This document shows, in pieces, positions 1-12,378 of a DNA stretch of 64,000 nucleotides. The notes beneath the pieces were generated by a model that saw only the letters and a program-made list of their open reading frames with translations, was not told the origin of the DNA and did no database searches. The stretch is taken from NCBI GenBank assembly GCA_001792895.1, contig MARA01000001.1, positions 1,798,001 through 1,862,000 on the forward strand. Reading direction: 5' to 3'. The stretch comes from Lentinus brumalis (Eukaryota; Basidiomycota; Agaricomycetes; Polyporales; Polyporaceae). Both the position numbers and the translations under genes were made by a program. The first letter of the stretch is position 1. Each line of letters begins with the position of its first letter.

Positions 1-587
1 ACGAGAAGTTCATCACGAAGGGTTTGTGGGGCATTAGCCGTCACCCGAAGTGCGTACACGTTGTGTATCCTCGCTCTCTCACTATGCCTACGATGTCTAA
101 ATTTATTGATCTTCTACAGCTATGTCGGTGAAGTGGGACTATGGACGGGGATATGGCTGCTATCATGCCGGTCTCTACAGTCCCCCTTCTTCCCGAGAGG
201 CGCGTGGTTGGTGGCTGGGGCGAGTCCGCTCTTGACCTGGTTCCTGCTGACACGCGTGTCTGGTGTTCCGCCTCTCGAGGTACGCAATTTTCGCATTCTG
301 GCGCTGCCGAGGCCGTGCCGCCGGCTCAGGCATGGCGTGCTGATTACCTTTCCGATCAGGCTGCGGGGGATAAGAAGTACGGGGACGACCCGAAGTGGCA
401 AGAATACAAGCGGTGCGTTGCTTCGAGTCCCCTGCTTGCCGATCGTTTCGTTCTGCAGTTGCTCGTTGAGCTGCCTGGCTCTCCCGGTCTCGTCCCGTTG
501 ACTGCGTCATGGCATGGCCTGCGGTGGCACATTCAATCACAGGAGATCATCTCCCGCATGGTCGCCAACACGAGGTTCCCATGGTAA
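1..587 (+). CDS. DUF1295/steroid 5-alpha-reductase-like membrane protein, 3' part only
   Basis: The 5' end lies outside the window. The opening exon (frame from base 3) reads toward LWGISRHP. An intron at 50-119 (donor GTGCGT, acceptor CTACAG) joins it to NYVGEVGLWTGIW, giving the family signature LW..SRHPNY.GE. The following stretch, with LLTWFLLTRVSGVPPLE, is a hydrophobic segment typical of the C-terminal membrane region. A second intron begins at about 280 and the next exon encodes GDKKYGDDPKWQEYKR. Relatives are integral ER-type membrane proteins of the NAD(P)H-dependent sterol or lipid reductase superfamily, and the substrate is unknown. The last exon is uncertain. A 46-nt intron at 413-458 would give a stop at 499-501, while reading on gives a stop at 585-587. 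Family assignment is good; the 3' end is not. Confidence 0.72.
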
Positions 588-1520
588 GGGCCACGTCGAA
601 GTGACCTTACCCATCGCTGTCGCCGACGGGACCGGATTTCAAAGGGCTACGGATTTGGGATTACCTACCTTGAGCCGCAGCTGATATCTTGCCTACAGAA
701 CTGTTCCTGCCTTCTGGCCATGGATTGGTGCAAAAGACGGAGCACGGGGACCAGAGTGAAGATGCCGGAAGGCTGGATATATGAGACTTGTCAGCATCGG
801 TGCGTTCTCGCATGAGGATCCTATCGTTCTTTGCGCTACAGGAAACAAACTCACTTGCGTCGATGACGTCGTGCAGATGGGTGACTTGGGGATGGAATAT
901 ACTGCGTCACCCGCAACGTTTGGTGTTAATGACCTTGACACTCACTTATGCGCTCCGTTGTTCGGATCCCGGAACATCGGGCGTTAGGCACAGTGGTAGC
1001 GCGCCTGCTATGCATTGTGATGAAAGAACGTCCGGAAACGGCCACTTCGTGGAAAATTTGGCAATTCTCTGACGGGCGCGATAAGAACGGCCAAGACGCC
1101 GGGGAGATGCAGCGGAAGTGATTGATTAACGGCCTGGACAGAGTTGTGCGTCTGCAGATCGAGCAAACAGAATTCCAACGTTCTCGGTACGGCATCAATG
1201 AAACTTTCCTTCTCTCATCCCTGGCCATGTCCTCTATACATACTGGGTCCTCCGCGACTTCCTCCGCCGCTCGCGCTCCGACCCCCCGCAGTCTCCATGA
1301 ACCCTGTCTCCCCCTCACATCCTCGCGGTTCCTCCTGACAGCTTCTTACTTCTGACAGCGTTACAGCACCCGGTGTGCACCCGCCATACTTATATCAGGC
1401 TCATTCCTCTTGCTGACTGCGTACGCTCGCGATCCAGGTCATACTGAGCTCGGTACGCCGCACCTGTGTCTGTCGCAACCTACCTTTATGCCCGGCACCG
1501 TCCCGCGATAAGCATCTACC
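588..1520. other. Intergenic, presumed promoter of the thioredoxin-like gene
   Basis: Only short overlapping reading frames without recognisable protein features are seen. No clear TATA box was recognised close to the ATG at 1521. Confidence 0.5.
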
Positions 1521-2916
1521 ATGGCTGCTACCCATCCCGAGACCCCTGAAGAGATTGCGGTGAAGACAGACTTCCGGGCGAACATCTGGTCGGTCTTCCA
1601 GGAGCTCTATGAAGACAGATGGGATTCAGGTATGTCTCCCGCCTCCTGCATTAGGCTGGCTGTCCTAATATATGCGACAGAGCGTTGGCGCATAGCTATT
1701 GGTAGGTCTTGTTACTCGGCACATGCTCTCGCACCACGAGCCTCGAGAATCCAGGCATCAATCGCTGACCACCTCCTAGCTAGATTTGAGGCCGCGCACG
1801 ACCCCGCTGTTGTGCAGCGCTTCTGGGTGAGGGCGAAGCTGCCCTCATGGAACGCTCTCGAGGCGCAGTTCAGGAAGGGTCCGCCACCGTTTCTGCGCCC
1901 TGGATGGAAGAGCCCACTGCTCGGGAGGAAGATCGACCTCCGCTGGCTCGACACGGGTAAATTCGAGCCTGTGAAGGGTAACATGGACGGATGGAGGACC
2001 GCGAAGGTGCTCGTAATAGAGCTGTGGGCCTCGTACGTACTCTCTTCGCCTCTCGCTGTCGCGCATGGGGCATTCCGGGGGCATCATTGCCCTCGCGGGG
2101 TGCAGTGGGAGTCGCGGGGCACCAGTGGCTCGGTAGCGCGTTGCGTCAATTGCTTGGACGTGCCTCGTGGACGTGGCCTCTCTCCCGGGCTTCCGAGGTG
2201 GTGTACGCCGTTTGAAGCTTCGCCCACCTTCCAGCTCGCGCCGTTGCCTTCGCGCTCCCGCGTCATCCCGTGTGTGCGCTCTTCTGCGCATCTACATGCT
2301 GTGTATCAGGGCGATTACTGACTCCGAGATCTTCTTCTGCTTCGTGGTGCGCAGCTGGTGCAGGGTACGTGCGATATGGGACATACACGGTTTAATTGCC
2401 TTCAACTGACTCAGGCGCTTTCCCAGCCATGCCTCGCGGTCTTCCGGGACCTCTCCAAGCTTGCCCAGACGCGACCGGACATCAAAGTGATCACCTTCAA
2501 CTCCGAGGGTATATTCACGAATGCGCCCATCGACGTTACCGCGGTCAAGGCCTTCATCGCAGCGCGGGACGATATGAACTACCCCATCTACATCGATACG
2601 CATCGAGTCGCAGTGAGCTGTAGGTGTGGTTCCTGTTCCTGGCGCACGACGCTGGTGGTGTGGAATTCTGACCCGCCGCGCTGTCGAGAAGCACGCTGAC
2701 TAAGCCTTCTCTATCGCAGCGATCTTCCAGCCTGGCCAAAATCTATCCATACCCCTTGGTACGTGCCCCCGTTCCCGGGTTAAATGAAACTCTCTTCAGT
2801 CGCACTCATACCAGGCTGCAGTGTTCATCATCACACCAAAAGACGGGATTGTGCGTTGGATTGGGAACCCCGAAGAAATGGCCGCACCCCTCGAGGAAGC
2901 GCTTCGCGCCGTCTAG
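1521..2916 (+). CDS. TlpA/ResA-like thioredoxin-fold protein with a micro-exon active site
   Basis: Seven exons fit at 1521-1629, 1681-1701, 1780-2032, 2355-2364, 2427-2619, 2720-2758 and 2822-2916. They total 720 nt, exactly 239 codons plus stop. The N-terminal half is helical and without a recognised domain. A thioredoxin fold follows: beta strand KVLVIELWAS, active site WCRPC, helix LAVFRDLSKLAQ, strand IKVITFNSEG, and the cis-proline region NLSIPLVFIITPKDGIVRW. The CxxC first cysteine lies in the 10-nt exon 2355-2364, flanked by acceptor GCGCAG and donor GTACGT. The intron before it is 322 nt, long for this genome. No signal peptide is evident, so a cytosolic thiol-disulfide or peroxidase-like role is inferred. 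The fold is secure; the exact substrate is unknown. Confidence 0.8.
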
Positions 2917-5900
2917 TCTCCACATATCGCGAAAAAGATGAACATGATTGGGAAAGGGTTCCACTGCCCCCGTTTGGCATGTTGTATAGAAATTTCTATC
3001 CCGTTTGTTTTGTCTCACTAAGTACTCAAAATCGGGCCAGGTTGTCCGCTGTATACCAAGACACTGTGTCATCATGTATATTACACTGGCTCAACGCCGC
3101 GGCCTCTGTACCATATGAAAGCGAGGACATGGCTCTTAAACGTCGCACGGTTCCTGTCAATGGGATGCAGACGTCGTTACGTAGGTGCGTCCTGACCGTC
3201 CTATCCCGCTGACCCTCGCGACCATTGTCCTTGTTCGCAACGCTTGTCATGCGTGTATACATAATGACAGGCGAAGCAGCAGAGGCACACACCTCCCAAA
3301 TACCACTGTGGTTCTGACGCCATGCGACACCATACAGCAGACACCCGTACCAATCGTGTGGTACATAATTCAGGGGGCTAACATGTACCTCAGCCGCTGA
3401 ATCGACGTCCAGTGAACTCACTACAACACCGCAGCGCGGGATCGTGAACTCCGGCCCTTGCGCGGCGTATCTCGGTCTCCAAGTCCCTCTCACGTCCGTG
3501 TCCGGGTCGCTCATAGGTCGGTGTCAGCGCACCGGGAACCTTGTCATCCGTGATACGATGATGGCCACCGTGTTCGTTCCCTTTGTTCTCCTGCTACGTC
3601 AGTGCGAAGCCTTCAAGGCCTCATCTCCGCCAAGAAGAGACAGGCGGAATTACAGAGCTGTCGGAGATGGGCCCGGGTCTGCCGCCTCTCAGCCTTCAGA
3701 TGCCTTCCACGCACCCGCTGGTGCCAACGACTGGCCAGACAGCGGCTGGAGGCACATCGCGACGGACTTGCAGGATGCCTGAAAGAATCACAGACACGCG
3801 AATAGACTGGGACGATCCATTTGAGGCCGTTATCGAGCACCTGGGACCTGGATGCACGGGCTACGTACCGGCGGTGCTCTCCCGGCGGCTTGGCTGGCCG
3901 CTAACGCTGGCGGACACAAGTCCGCTCACGGGTTTGAATGATTCTGGTGCACTGATTCTGCCGGCTCGTCCATGATCCGTCCGCTGATACTCTACCACGC
4001 CGTCTAGCGACAGGTAGCCACCGACCTAAGCGTAGCCGGCCCGGCACTATCACTGCAAGGGCTGGAGATATTTCTGAGGCCGACCGCCGCGGCGGGGACA
4101 GGTATTGGTGACGGTTGGCAGCCTACATTATGTGAGGTTCGCCGATCAGTCACTTCAATGTACCGTACGGCAAGCTCTCAATTCGGAGAAGGACGTACCA
4201 AAGAAGTCAGATTGTCCGAGCCTCGCAAGGTCACAGGTCCTCTGGGATGCCGCATGGCAGCTTAGACAATTCCGAACTATCTGTCGACGCATGGGAGAGG
4301 ATGTAGGGAGAGAAGAGCGGCGGAGTCAAGAGTAAGCAGGGTTGGCGCTGGGCCTCGAACAACGGGAGCGTGAGACTGCCAGCGACTCGTATATCTGGTC
4401 GGTCTCATGAGTTATGCCCGGGCTTGACATCCTGTTGATCTACTCGCGGCAACGACCATACTCTTGAGGCAGAAAGGCAGACGTGTGCATTGAAGGATGT
4501 CGTGGCTGTCGTACAAGTGAGGCATGTCCCGCTCCTCTAAATAGGAACGCAAAATTAGCATTTTCTCATTCGTAACTATGGACCATCCAACGCGTGCATC
4601 ACTCGCGGCAAAGAGACTTCCGCCTCTGAGAGCGGAGTCAGCGGACAGATCGTGAAGAACGAGCTTGCTTAACTTCATTTTGAGGCTCTGAAGATATCCT
4701 CCGCTGGCCCCCCTTGTTCTTGAGGGAGAGGTCCGTGGCTAAAGGGTCCAAGCTGCGCTTGAAAATCATCTGGAACCCTCGGAGGACTGCATTCAGTACG
4801 ACGTGTGACCCCTAGGCACATAACGCCGTCTGCACCCTGGTGGTTCAGGGAGCGCGGGAAGGCCGAGGAACCGCCAGACCGGCGACATCGCGTCATCTAC
4901 TAGTACCAGCGTACCATGATGAACTCCGTTATCGGGCTGGTAAGCGAGACGGAAGTGCAAGGAAGCATGCGGCAACTGCATGTCAAGCCTTCAAAGCGTC
5001 ACCAAGGCGTCGACCTTCGAACTTGACCATATCAAAGCTGCTAGTTTCCTATATAAGCATACGGGATACGAGCGCGGGGAAGGGACACAACAAATAACGT
5101 GAATATCACTCCAACAGGCGGTGGACATACCATTGATTTTCCCATGGGTGCCTCCGACGAGGGATCGTGCGAGCTCATTGGTCCTTCGAGGTCCGAAGGC
5201 GAGGCGAGGCGAGGGTGGGTTTGATATGCTACGATACACTGATTGAACCCCGCCTTGTAGTGAACGTGAAGAGCGCACTGGTAAATTGCTGGCTGCAATG
5301 ACAGCTGGCTACGGCACACGCAGACAACGACTACTGTAAGGGGACAAGACCGGGCCGTCAGGATGTCGCAGGGCAAAAGGCGATTACATACAGGGTTGCT
5401 TTGGTGTGAGTCGGATGAGCCCGATATATCGAAGGCATCGTGGCAGCGTTGTGGTCTCGGCGGACTCCTCTCCATGGGCGAGTTTGCGCCAGGCGTGGTA
5501 CCCAACCCGGACACATGATATTACTTATCAGGTCTCTATTCGAACTGACGGAGAAGTCAGCCCCGGAGGCCACGCTGGACCACGGAGTGTCGAGAGAAGG
5601 ACGTACTAAGTGCGAACCTTCCATATGTATTCGAGCGGTGGGACTGCCACCCGAGGAAGACTAGGCTTAGTATTAGTAATCTAACACCAATAGCAACAAA
5701 CGCAATTTCTGGGCCGGCGAGGATGAAGCATATGAGCAAGTTAGCCACGGCGAGATGGTTGAGAGCGAACCTGCATGACGCCGACCATCAATGATTCTCC
5801 ACACACGTGTTATAGATGCAGGCGAGCACTGCCGCCAGATGGTTTCCAATCAATTATTGCGTATATACACGCGTACAGTATATTCCCGGGGTAAGTATCC

Positions 5901-5960
5901 TAACTGAGAAACCAAGTCACCACCTTATGTTTTCTACTAGCTCTGGTGATCAGAGGATCT
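2917..5960. other. Gene-poor 3-kb interval
   Basis: Reading frames here are short, overlap on both strands and show no domain, signal peptide or splice-supported extension. A frame at 3583-3975 is the longest on the plus strand with a vaguely protein-like end, but I could not support it as a gene. No transposase, reverse transcriptase or long terminal repeat was recognised. Confidence 0.55.
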
Positions 5961-7026
5961 TCAGGGGCAGAAGGTGATGGTGTAGTCGGCCGCGAGGTTG
6001 GCGTCGCAGGTCCAGAGCGCGGTACCGCTCGACTCGTCGTACGCGTACGCGTAGCTGTTGGGGCAGTTTTGCTCTATCGTTCATGCAATCAGCATCCCGA
6101 GGACATGCAGAGGACGCAGGGGGAGACGTACTGAAGTAGCTGTAGTACTGGACGCCAGACGGCGGGCAAGTCGCCGGCGTGTTGTGGCTACCTGTGCAGC
6201 AGTTGGGGTTGTTGGCTGGCGTGAAAACGATGTCAGAAAATGTTTTACAATGTGATTAGTGAAGGTCCACATACCGGGATCACCACCAAGACCAGCCTCG
6301 CAAGCGCTCTTGCAGCCAACAGGGAAGCCGTTTGAGTCGAAAGGACCCTGGATCTCCGCAGGGCAGTTTGGACCGAGGTCCACAGGGCAATCCGCGACGG
6401 GGCAGCCCTTGTTGTTGGAGATCCTGACGGGAAGGTTGTACCCGTCGACAAGCGAGACTGTGATGCCAGTACTTAGTGGATTGTAACATAGACGTTGAGA
6501 CCGAGACAGCTCACCATCGTAGTTGTCGGGGAGGCCGTTCAGGCCGAGGGTGAACTCAGCAACGGTCGCAGGAGGGACACCCTGCATCGTTCGATGTCGT
6601 GATCAGCTTGGTGCTCGAGACAGCGTACATATGGCATGAAACGAACCGTGCCGGTGTGGGGGTCGCAGACGAGACCGCCATTACAGCCTCCGTCCAAGCA
6701 AGAGTTAGGGCCCGGGTTGGTGCTGAAGTCGCAGTCGCGACGCGCCCAGATACGGCCAGCCTGCCAGTTGTTCGGGACGTTGAACGATACGCTCTGGTAT
6801 GCATCCTGCTGCCAACCAGTGGTGTGGTCGGGTACAGCAGAGCCAACGTTCAGGTCCGTAAATATCTGGATGAGAACAGTGAGCAAAGCAGATTTGACGG
6901 CGATAAGGGAAGGATATGACGTACAGCAGGCCAGATCGTGAACGGACACTGGTTGTAGACCGTGAACGTTCTCGCCGCAGCGGACGAAACGAGGGCGAGA
7001 GTGACGGTAGCAACGAGGCCGTTCAT
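5961..7026 (-). CDS. Thaumatin-like protein A, secreted
   Basis: The gene starts at the ATG complementary to 7024-7026 and ends at the TGA complementary to 5961-5963. A signal peptide (MNGLVATVTLALVSSAAA) precedes RTFTVYNQCPFTIWPA, the N-terminal beta strand of the thaumatin fold. Further exons carry GWQQDAYQSVSFNVPNNW, GRIWARRDCDF, CLDGGCNGGLVCD, the family core GVPPATVAEFTLGLNG, NKGCPVADCPVDL, CKSACEAG, NNPNCCTGSHNTPATCPP and the end TALWTCDANLAADYTITFCP. The many paired cysteines imply a disulfide-rich extracellular protein of about 250 residues. An intron follows TIWPA. Fungal relatives bind or hydrolyse beta-1,3-glucan, but activity here is not shown. It is the sister copy of the gene at 8579-9649. 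Confidence 0.9.
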
Positions 7027-7107
7027 GATGAGAGCGTAGTGGGTGAGTGTGGGGTGAGCTGAAGAGACAATGAGTCCGTTGCCTTTCTCTCAGCGAACAC
7101 ACGGGCT

Positions 7108-7114
7108 CTTTATA
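7108..7114 (-). promoter_or_regulatory. TATA box of thaumatin-like gene A
   Basis: On the minus strand it reads TATAAAG, about 85 nt before the ATG at 7026. The same element and spacing occur in front of the other two thaumatin-like genes. Confidence 0.6.
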
Positions 7115-8578
7115 CTGCAGGCCACGCACCTTCGTACCTGAGGATGAGCACGCTGCACGGTGCCATCATGCGGCCAGACTGGGCTGCACATGGTCCGACG
7201 ATCAGAGGACTAGGGCGGGATAGCAACGCATGATATTTTCACGGGGAGACGCATCGGTCTTGTGCGTTCGATCCGGTCAAGGGTCTTCCAGTCGAGCGGG
7301 ACTTCTTGCTCGGCCGTTCAAGTGGATGGATATGACGTCGCTCCACCACACATCTGGTGGACTGGCACAGGGCAGCCCGTCCAGGTGACGGATGCACATG
7401 CGTTTGCTGCGTCGGGCGATGCGCGAAGAGCTGCGAAGAGCCTGGTGCGCTACAGGCCGGGATGATCAGGTGAGCTAGCCCCAGCTGTGGTAGCGAGGCG
7501 ACCGAAAATAGGCGGCGAGTGGACGAGGTACCATATCCGTTCGTCGGCCAGAAATCGGTTGGCGTCGGGGGAAGAGGTAGCCGGCAAAATGCGGTGTTGC
7601 TATGCGTGCATGATGTCCGTGCGGTACTCGCGCACGAGCGCACACATCGTCACGGTCTTCGCTACCGTGGCGGAGAAACTGTACAACGCTAGAAAGACCA
7701 TGCGTACTGTGACAATGGGACATCAGCTATGCACATCGTTCCGTCTCTAAGCTATCCGTCTGGTGCGGGACCCACCGCCGAATTCATATTACGCAGAAAG
7801 CGTCGACCCACAGTATGTTCGAGGACCATATGCTAGCAGATTGCTGATGTAGCCGGTGAGCACTCGGATAGACACTAGGAGATAAGGACTTACTCAGCAT
7901 CGTGCAGTGATCTGGCAATGACCTTTTACGCACGTTGCAGCACAGACGGCAACGGCTGTCAGCAATCCCACGTATGGTCGTCGTACACCACAGTCGTGGT
8001 CCGCGTAGAAGAATGCGACCAACTAGGCGCCGGTGCGCAGTCAACGTACGGTACCCTACGGTACCATCCGGATCTGGTAACGTCTGTCATGAACACTTAC
8101 ACATTCTCGCCGACGCACGTCGCACACTACGAGTCGCGACTCGCGACTCGCGACGCATGTATCGAACGTCCATTTCCGCCGACGACTAAGGACTCAGTAC
8201 CCATAGAGAGTCCGAATCTTCTGCGATCACGCGGCTGCCTCACAGCTGCGCAGAACACAGGAATAAATCATGGCCTGTCATCTCTGGAAATCAGAGATGC
8301 GGAAGAACCTCCGGAAGCCACCCCATATCCACTTACCAGTGTGCTAGTAAGGTCGGGCGCTGTTCACAGAAAGAAGAGTATGAGTCAAGGTCCCACCATG
8401 TGCTTTGTGCCACTAGAAGTCGCATATCACGGTGGATGCACGCAGGATCCCCGCTAGACGTTCGAATGATATCATGAATGCCATACACCGCTATACTCAA
8501 ATTACAGGACCTGGGTATACTAGAGTAATTACCAAAGCCATTCCGTAGTAACTTATGCCCGAATCAGAGACAGTATCT
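7115..8578. other. Intergenic between the two thaumatin-like copies
   Basis: No gene recognised. Around 8127-8155 there is a short run of three ACTCGCG-type repeats. The stretch near 7622-7733 resembles 10123-10229 upstream of the other copy. Confidence 0.5.
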
Positions 8579-9649
8579 TCAGGGGCAGAAGGTGATCGTG
8601 TAGTCTGCCGCGAGAGCCGCGTCGCAAGTGAAGAGGGCGCTGCCGCTGGACTCGTCGTACGCGTAGGCGTAGGCGTTCGGGCAGTTTTGCTCTGCAATGC
8701 ACATTCGTGAGATCAGTATACCGACAACGTATCAGATAAGAGGAAAGAACGCACTGAAGTAGCTGTAGTACTTGACGCCAGAAGGCGGGCAAGTCGCCGG
8801 CATGTTGTGGCTGCCCGTGCAGCAGTTGGCGCTGTCCGCTACGGATGAAGAATTGGTCAGTTGTATTCCGCTGGCTCTGGGCGACATAGTATTGACTTAC
8901 CAGGGTTGTCGAGACCGGCCAAGCACGCGCTCTTGCAGCCCACGGGGTCGCCGTCGGCGTCGAAAGGACCCTGGATTTCTGCCGGGCAGCTCGGGGCAAG
9001 GTCGACGGGGCAATCAGCGACAGGGCAGCCCTTGTTGTTGTCGATCCTAACGGGAAGGTTGTAACCGTCCACAAGCGAGACTGTATGATCATGTTTAGTG
9101 CATCATGTTATCGCTTCAGCCTCAGGTAGGTATACTTACCGTCGTAGTTATCGGGTAGGCCGTTGAGGCCGAGAGTGAACTCAGCGAGCGTAGCAGGAGG
9201 CACACCCTAATCGAGGACGGTGATCGGTAAGCTGACAATGTCATACTAGAAGAAGGATGAGGGGTACGAACGCCACCAGTTACGGGGTCGCAGACGAGCC
9301 CGCCGTTGCAGCCACCGGTGACGCAAGAATTGGGGCCAGGGTTAGTGCTGAAGTCGCAGTCGCGGCGACCCCAGATACGGCCCGCCTGCCAGTCGTTGGG
9401 GACGTTGAACGTCACCGTCTGACCGGCAGCCTGCTCCCATCCAGTAGTCTGGTCAGGCTTGGACGGGCTGACGTTGGAATCCGTGAAGAGCTGAACACCG
9501 GGTCAGCTATCGGGAACTCGACAATGATGCAATATGCGTACAGCAGGCCAAATGGTGTACGGGCACTTGTTGACGACCGTGAACGTTCTCGCCGCGGCGG
9601 AAGAAGCGAGGACGGCGAGAGTGACGGTGCTAACAAGGCCGGCGTGCAT
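8579..9649 (-). CDS. Thaumatin-like protein B, secreted
   Basis: Start ATG is complementary to 9647-9649 and stop TGA to 8579-8581. The order of blocks matches copy A: signal peptide MHAGLVSTVTLAVLASSAAA, RTFTVVNKCPYTIWPA, an intron at the same place, a block beginning SNVSPSKPDQTTGW, FNVPNDWQAGRIWGRRDCDF, CVTGGCNGGLVCD, GVPPATLAEFTLGLNGLPDN, LVDGYNLPVRIDNNKGC, CKSACLAGLDNP, NCCTGSHNMPATCPPSG and ALAADYTITFCP. All visible cysteines of copy A are kept, so the fold should be intact. Some loop residues differ (APSCPAEIQ against GPNCPAEIQ), pointing to a relatively recent tandem duplication. It is predicted to be extracellular, with glucan binding or hydrolysis inferred from the family. Confidence 0.9.
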
Positions 9650-9741
9650 GGCGAAGAGGATGATGGGGCGGCGTGCGAGGTGCGAAGGCTGGCTGACGAG
9701 ACTGTGAATCCGTTGATCTCCTCTCAAGGTAGACGAATACA

Positions 9742-9748
9742 CTTTATA
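9742..9748 (-). promoter_or_regulatory. TATA box of thaumatin-like gene B
   Basis: Minus-strand TATAAAG about 95 nt before the ATG at 9649, matching the spacing in the paralogues. Confidence 0.6.
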
Positions 9749-12378
9749 CCTGGAAGGATTGCTCAACTTTGCACCCTCGAATGCGAGAAGGCAGAGCAAC
9801 GACGTGCAACGAGTGCGCAGTGCACATGCTTGACCGATCACTGGACAGACCAGGATACCGACAGACGACTCTGCCGCCGCGCCGCATCTGCGCCGTGCAT
9901 CCCGAGCGAGCCAAGGATGCGCCCTCAGTATGGGGGTGGAGCTGGTCGGCTGCGATGCACATGCATAGCGTCGGGTCGCTGCGCTGGGCAATCCCGCAGA
10001 GCGACCAGCAACCAGCTGGAATCATCGAGTGAGCGACTCCGTTGTAACGGGAAGAGTATGCAGCAATAAGAACATACTCACTAAGACAACCGGCCTTCGG
10101 CGACGATTCCCGCCCGTCGCCAGCAGATGACATTCGTGTGCCACGCGCACGCATCGTCTTCGTTACCGTGCTGGGAAATCTGGACACGGATCATGATGTC
10201 CACGCGTACTGCGATATTGTGACGTCAGCCAAAATGTTTGCTGCGTTGTCTCTGTTCCTCGAAGTCAAGATGGTTGCAAGATAGCAATGTGGCTTACTTA
10301 CTGTACCAGTGTTCATAATCGTATCGGTGCATGTCAGGCAGCAGCTGTATGAGCATACCGAAGTTAGTCTCAACATGCCGTAGACTTGCAAGGAGATCAA
10401 AGCTCACGACTGCTTGCATGCCGACCGTAAGTACTGTCCTGGGTACTATGCAACATGCAGATGAGGTGCGCAGCGGTTAGCATGGGCGCTCCATCGAGAC
10501 GCCCAATATTTGTCCGAAATCCGGATAAGGTACTTGTGATCGGTTGCTGCTGGGCACGAGTTCGCACCGCAACCCGCAACGCCAGGAATGTACACAGCCG
10601 AGTCCCGACCTGGAAAGTCTCTTGAGCGGCGAGCCTCGTTTCTCTCGCTGGAGACTCGGAGCATGCAGCAGGAGTCCCAGACCAGGCTGAACAATTGATG
10701 ACTCCCGACGCCCGACTCCCGACGCCCGAGTCGCGGATGCGCAGCCAGATCCATGATACGGACAGGACCTCCACGTGGGTAGAGTGAACAGTCTAGAGGC
10801 TAGTAGTCACCGCCAAGCATTGAAGCAACCTACCGGATGTTTGGTTCATATTATGCCAGCGCGTCCGTGTAGTATCATCGTCCTAGGACCTACATCGTCC
10901 TTCACATACATATGTGCACTGTGCAACACATGTGAGCGGACGGTTCGACCTCTCGCTTGCAGTATATACTGTCGCAGTGATCGCAAGTGCAGACAAATGC
11001 GCTCCGAGTTTGAGAGTCGCATACGCTCGTTTCTTGCGGTAGTCGGGGTCGAGAAGACGGCAGAAATGTTAGGCAACTGCCGGTGACGATAGAGACACGT
11101 TGCGTACCGCGGGCCTCACAAAGTCTGTTTACTCGTAAGTAGCGTGGCCAGCATGATCGGGACCACCTACCAGACCACGCATCATCATGAGAAAGATGGT
11201 GACCGTGAAACACGACCCATGCCGGACGGCACACATGCGACCGCTGGTAGTGAAGCAACGGAGCTCGTCTGCTCATGCGTCGCTACGGAGCGCGCGGGGT
11301 ACAAACGCAAGCCCAGGCCGAACATTCCAGACAAACGCAAACCACGCGCTCGAATGCCTCACCCAACCAACCGTGAAGAGATCGTCCTGCATTACTTATC
11401 AGCCAGCAGTACGAAAACCGTCTATGACATGCCGGCGGACGCACTCTGACAGATCGGACGCAATTCGTCTTCGTGGCGACACCTATGTAGGTGAGGGAAG
11501 TCAGCATCCTCAGCGAGACCAAGTACTCCGTTCTCACCCGATGTAATTGAAAATTGAGCTAGTGCCGCACGCAACAGCACAGTTCCGCACCTGGAAAAGC
11601 ATGCGAATAAGAGCCTGAGCATAGATTCAGTGACACGGTGGCTCTGGAATTCGTCCCGCGGCAAGATCTCGGTTTCGAACCGTAGTACCTGCGGTGGAAG
11701 CAAGCAGAGTACTAGTATACTATGTCAGATACACTTCCAATGGCTGGTCAGACTCCAGTAACGTGCTCACTCAACACGAAGATGGCCTTCTTGGTAGGCT
11801 GCAGTCGTCCAAGCTCAAGGCCCAGGTGTGCAGCGTGCGAGAGTCCTCGTAATCACACTAGCTTGAACAGTGCACTCGGAGGCTACGATGTACCGCGCAG
11901 CGGGCGGTGGAGGTGAGGTGAGTAGACACGTGTCACAGCCACCGACCTGCTTTGTGGCGTACCCCGAGCGCCCATGTCCTTGGCTCCTTGTGGCTCTGCG
12001 AGGCAGGACCCACGTCCCCAGAGCCCCAAACCGCGGCGGCCGGGACCCGTCGCATTCTCGTGCAAAAAATGAGTGAATTACGCGGTGGTGGGTGTGGATG
12101 TATGCATGGTGGGACACAGTTGTACACGTTAATACAAAATAGAAGTGCGGTGGCGCAACGCGTACGATACAAAGTCCAATTGTGCTTCTGAGAACCCGAC
12201 AAAGCTGCCGTCAAATTCAGGCGTCGTACTAAGTAGAAGAAACGTATGAGAAACCCGGAGGTAAGAGACATGCGAGTGAGAAGAAAACGCATCGGACCTG
12301 CGCCACAGCATAGCGTCGTGTGAGCCTGTCGCCCACACCCTCCTGCGAGAGCTGCCGTCTGGCTGACCCGAGCACGAC
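9749..12378. other. Gene-poor 2.6-kb interval
   Basis: Only short frames without domains are visible. A perfect 14-nt tandem repeat lies at 10700-10727. Part of the region near 10123-10229 resembles 7622-7733, as expected if the duplicated thaumatin-like unit carried its upstream flank. Confidence 0.5.
10700..10727. repeat. Two-copy 14-nt tandem repeat
   Basis: The unit GACTCCCGACGCCC occurs twice head to tail and is followed by the related GAGTCGCGG. Similar GACTCC-GACGC words recur at about 29256-29275 and near 26881-26900. Confidence 0.7.

Noticed and set aside
3583..3975. Plus-strand 130-codon frame as a gene
   Set aside because: No domain, no splice-supported extension, overlapping frames on both strands of equal quality.
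5961..9649. Alternative frames within the thaumatin-like genes (for example plus-strand frames at 9257-10069)
   Set aside because: They are antisense shadows; the cysteine pattern and family blocks are continuous on the minus strand.
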